From the NCBI GenBank assembly GCA_905215755.1, contig CAJMRE010000031.1:1-23182 (forward strand): 23,182 nucleotides of DNA, given 5' to 3'. Position 1 is the first letter of the stretch. Every line of letters starts with the position of its first letter. Positions 20,400-23,182 of the stretch are shown here, one piece after another. Origin of the DNA: an uncultured bacterium. Its GTDB lineage: Bacteria > Actinomycetota > Coriobacteriia > Coriobacteriales > Coriobacteriaceae. Position numbers and translations under genes: made by a program. Below the pieces are notes generated by a model. That model was not told the origin of the DNA and ran no database searches. It saw nothing but the letters and a program-made list of their open reading frames with translations.

Positions 20400-23057
20400 T
20401 TAGGCGCCGAGCGCGGTCTTAGCGGCCGCGAGGGCATCGGCGATGCCGGCAGCATTCTTGCCACCGGCCTGGGCCATGTTGGGACGACCGCCACCGCGAC
20501 CGTCGACCAGACCCGCGATCTGCTTGATCACGTTACCGGCGTGGAAACCGGCCTTGACGGCGTCATCGGAGCCGGCAGCGAGCAGGGCCGGAGTGCCCTT
20601 CTCAGTCACACTGGCGACGACACAAGCGACAGGGCCGGCGACCTTCTGATGCACGGTATCCCATACGTTGCGCAGGTCGGCAGCCTCAAGGCTCTGGAGC
20701 TCAGCGACAACGAGCTTATAGCCGTCAAGCTCGACGGCGTCCTCGATGGCGCTGGAGATGGCGTCGGAGGAGCCACCGGTCAGAGCCTTCTTGAGCTTAT
20801 TGGACGTCTCGCGCAGCTCGGCCTGCAGGTTCTCCACGCGAGCGGGAACCTCATCCACGCGGCACTTGAGCGCAGTAGCAGCGGCGTCAACGAGTGCCAG
20901 GCGGTCGGCCATATAGTCGAGGGCACCCTTAGAGGTCACGGCCTCGATACGGCGGACATTGGAGCCCGTGGAGGACTCGGAAATGATCTTGAACAGGCCG
21001 ATCTCGGCGGTGTTGGCAGCGTGTGTGCCACCGCAGAGTTCGCGGGAGAACGGCTGGTCCTCAGCGCCCACGGAGACAACGCGGACGACGTCGCCGTACT
21101 TCTCGCCAAACAGGGCGACAGCGCCGGCAGCCTTGGCCTCGTCGATGCCCATGACACGGGTCACGACCGGCTTGGAAGCGAAGATCTGCTGGTTGACCAG
21201 GTCCTCGACAGCCTTGAGCTGCTCGGAGGACAGGGCCTCGAAGTGTGTAAAGTCAAAGCGCAGGTGCTCGGGCGTCACCAGCGAGCCGGCCTGGGAGACG
21301 TGCTCGCCCAGGACCTGCTTAAGGGCAGCGTCGAGCAGGTGCGTGGCGGTGTGGTTGCGGCGCAGGAAGCCACGGCGCTCGGCGTCGAGCGCGGCGGTCA
21401 CAGCGGCACCAACAGTAAGCGTGCCCTCGACAACGTGGGCGACGTGAGCGTACAGGCCATTGTGGTTCTTGGTATCGGAAACGGTCAGTGCAACGCCCTC
21501 GGCGGAAAGCTCGCCGGCATCGCCCTGCTGGCCACCCATCTCGGCATAGAACGGGGTGCGGTCGAGCACGACCTCGACGTCCTCGCCCGCGGCGGCGGAC
21601 TCGACGGACTCGCCGTTGCGCACGATGGCGACAACCTTGGCGCCATCGATCACATCGTTGTCATAACCGTCGAACTCAGTCGCGGCGACCTTGTCGGAAA
21701 GCTCGACCCACACGTCGTTGAAGCTGCCCCAGGCGTCGCCCTTGGCATTGGCGCGGGCGCGGGCCTTCTGGTCCTCCATGCAAGCGGTAAAGCCATCCAT
21801 GTCGACGTCGTGCCCAGTGGTACCGGCGATCTCGACGGTCAGGTCGATGGGGAAACCAAAGGTGTCGTGAAGCTTAAAGGCAACATCGCCCGGAAGCACA
21901 GCGCCCTCGGCAAGCGCGGCCAGGGCCTCGTCCAGGTAAACGCGGCCGTTGTCGAGCGTCGTGGAGAAACGCTCCTCCTCGGAGGCAACGATACCCTTGA
22001 CGAGCGCGACGTTCTTGAGCAGCTCAGGATAGGCCTCGCCCATCTGAGCGTTGACCTCGTCGATGAACTTGGTCAGGAAGGCACCCTCGATACCCAGCAG
22101 GCGACCGTGGAACACGGCACGGCGGAGCAGACGGCGAAGGACGTACTCGCGACCCTCGTTACCGGGGAGGATGCCATCCGAAATCATAAAGTCGACGGCA
22201 CGGGAGTGGTCGGCGATGATGCGCAGGGAGCGGCTGGCGCCGGAGTAATCATCGGCGTCATAGGTCTTGCCGCTGATCTCCTCGCCCAGCTTGATGAGAT
22301 GCTGCATCAAGTCGCCGTCGTAATTGGCGGTTTTGTGCTGCATGATGGCGGCCATGCGCTCCAGGCCCATGCCCGTATCGAGGTTGCGATGCGGCAGCTC
22401 CGGCATGGAGCCGTCCTCCTGACGGTCGTACTGGGTAAACACTAGGTTCCAGAACTCAAGGAAGCGGTCGCAGTCGCAGCCAGGCTTGCAGTCGGGGCTG
22501 CCGCAGCCGACCTCCTCGCCCATGTCAAAGTAGATCTCGGAGCACGGACCGCAGGGGCCGGTGGGGCCAGCGGCCCAGAAGTTGTCGTCCTCGCCCAGGC
22601 GGGAGATGTGGTCCTCGGCAACGCCCAGAGAACGCCACACGTCGTGGGTCTCGTCGTCCTCGGTAAAGACGGTAAAGTACAGGCGGTCGAGCGGCAGCTT
22701 GAACTCCTTGGTGATGAGCTCAAAGGCCCATGCGCAAGCCTGCTCCTTGGAGACGCCGCCAAAAGAGAAATCGCCGAGCATCTCGAAGAACGACAGGTGA
22801 CGGCCGTCCTCGCCGATGCAATCGATGTCGTTGGTGCGGACGCACTTCTGGCAGGAGATCGCGCCAATCTCCTTCATGGTCTTCTTGCCCTGGTAGTACT
22901 CCTTAAACTGGTTCATGCCGGCGTTGGCAAGCAGCAGTGAAGGATCGTCGGGGACGAGGGACGAAGAAGGATAGAGCTTAAGACCGCGCTCCTCAAAGAA
23001 GTTGAGGAACTTGGAGCGAATCTCGGCCGTAGTCATTGACGGGTAGTCAGCACTCAT
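20400..23057 (-). CDS. alaS: Alanyl-tRNA synthetase
   Basis: It charges tRNA-Ala with alanine and edits mischarged Ser and Gly. The 885-residue protein is full length. It has the class II catalytic core (about 1-240) with the RTNDID and FFEMLGDFSFG motifs, a cysteine cluster (C185, C190, C194, C196) as in many Gram-positive AlaRS, and a tRNA-recognition helical part. The editing domain has the zinc residues HTATH (569-573) and CGGTH (675-679), and the C-Ala domain ends with GGRGGGRPNMAQAGG near residue 850. GAGGAG lies about nine bases before the ATG at 23057. It begins the operon that continues to the aroB-like gene. The leader is short, so no T-box is present. Confidence 0.97.
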   Translation of the reverse strand: MSADYPSMTTAEIRSKFLNFFEERGLKLYPSSSLVPDDPSLLLANAGMNQFKEYYQGKKTMKEIGAISCQKCVRTNDIDCIGEDGRHLSFFEMLGDFSFGGVSKEQACAWAFELITKEFKLPLDRLYFTVFTEDDETHDVWRSLGVAEDHISRLGEDDNFWAAGPTGPCGPCSEIYFDMGEEVGCGSPDCKPGCDCDRFLEFWNLVFTQYDRQEDGSMPELPHRNLDTGMGLERMAAIMQHKTANYDGDLMQHLIKLGEEISGKTYDADDYSGASRSLRIIADHSRAVDFMISDGILPGNEGREYVLRRLLRRAVFHGRLLGIEGAFLTKFIDEVNAQMGEAYPELLKNVALVKGIVASEEERFSTTLDNGRVYLDEALAALAEGAVLPGDVAFKLHDTFGFPIDLTVEIAGTTGHDVDMDGFTACMEDQKARARANAKGDAWGSFNDVWVELSDKVAATEFDGYDNDVIDGAKVVAIVRNGESVESAAAGEDVEVVLDRTPFYAEMGGQQGDAGELSAEGVALTVSDTKNHNGLYAHVAHVVEGTLTVGAAVTAALDAERRGFLRRNHTATHLLDAALKQVLGEHVSQAGSLVTPEHLRFDFTHFEALSSEQLKAVEDLVNQQIFASKPVVTRVMGIDEAKAAGAVALFGEKYGDVVRVVSVGAEDQPFSRELCGGTHAANTAEIGLFKIISESSTGSNVRRIEAVTSKGALDYMADRLALVDAAATALKCRVDEVPARVENLQAELRETSNKLKKALTGGSSDAISSAIEDAVELDGYKLVVAELQSLEAADLRNVWDTVHQKVAGPVACVVASVTEKGTPALLAAGSDDAVKAGFHAGNVIKQIAGLVDGRGGGRPNMAQAGGKNAAGIADALAAAKTALGA

Positions 23058-23103
23058 AGAGGGAATCTCCTCGGTTTCACATCGAAACAGTTCAAACGTA
23101 ACG

Positions 23104-23131
23104 ATATTACCATCCCGCCGCGCAAGTGCAA
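23104..23131 (-). promoter_or_regulatory. Possible alaS operon promoter
   Basis: On the minus strand TTGCAC and TAATAT are separated by 16 bases, and TGG before TAATAT gives an extended -10. It lies about 47 bases upstream of the alaS start codon. Matches are moderate. Confidence 0.45.
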
Positions 23132-23136
23132 ATCAG

Positions 23137-23159
23137 AACCACCCTTAAAAAGGGTGGTT
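23137..23159. terminator. Hairpin upstream of alaS, possible terminator of the next gene
   Basis: AACCACCCTT and AAGGGTGGTT form a perfect 10-bp stem with a three-base loop. It is upstream of the alaS promoter and most likely ends a minus-strand gene beyond the right edge. No long T-tract follows on either strand. Confidence 0.5.
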
Positions 23160-23182
23160 TGCTCTTAGGGTATAACCCACGG

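Noticed and set aside
20541..22445. 634-codon plus-strand frame opposite alaS
   Set aside because: Antisense shadow of alanyl-tRNA synthetase with the same composition bias and no motif.
23058..23182. T-box leader upstream of alaS
   Set aside because: The likely promoter leaves a leader of only about 40 bases, too short for a T-box, and no T-box sequence is seen.

Overview
The window reads as chromosomal DNA of a high-GC Gram-positive anaerobe. The best fit is the Coriobacteriia, probably Collinsella or a close relative. This is inferred from the protein sequences, strong AGGAGG-type ribosome binding sites, GC-rich third codon positions and a gene order that mixes Firmicute-like and actinobacterial traits; no species marker was checked. 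All protein genes but one are on the minus strand, so transcription runs mostly right to left.

Left part (1-1811): two identical tRNA-Glu(CTC) genes with a shared rho-independent terminator, then a CCA-adding tRNA nucleotidyltransferase gene. Middle part (1891-9892): a fructose/PTS block. In transcription order it holds fruA (a fructose permease with domain order IIB-IIC-IIA) with its terminator; ptsH (HPr), ptsI (Enzyme I) and a PfkB-family kinase ending in a terminator; and a second PfkB kinase with its own promoter and terminator. A divergent plus-strand RpiR-family regulator lies next to fruA. Fructose would be imported and phosphorylated by FruA with phosphate passed from PEP by Enzyme I and HPr, and the 1-phosphofructokinase would make fructose-1,6-bisphosphate. 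The fruA and first-kinase promoters share a -10/operator block (TAWACTTTCACC followed by a TGAAAG half-site at nearly the same distance), a candidate binding site for the RpiR protein.

Right part (9911-23057): housekeeping genes in two tightly packed runs. The first is alaS, ruvX, mltG, yqeG-like, aroK and an aroB-like gene. The second, after pepP and a strong terminator, is efp, an Asp23-family gene, nusB, xseB, tlyA, nadK and recN. Gaps are a few bases, with several stop/start overlaps. The order is a condensed form of the Bacillus arrangement.

Points most worth following up: the shared fructose operator; a divergent second PfkB kinase inside the ptsHI operon; a protein in the aroB slot that has lost several catalytic and zinc residues of dehydroquinate synthase; xseB without its partner xseA; and two long imperfect palindromes in the 526-base gap between fruA and ptsH. 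I see no CRISPR array, transposase, prophage gene, toxin-antitoxin pair or defence system.
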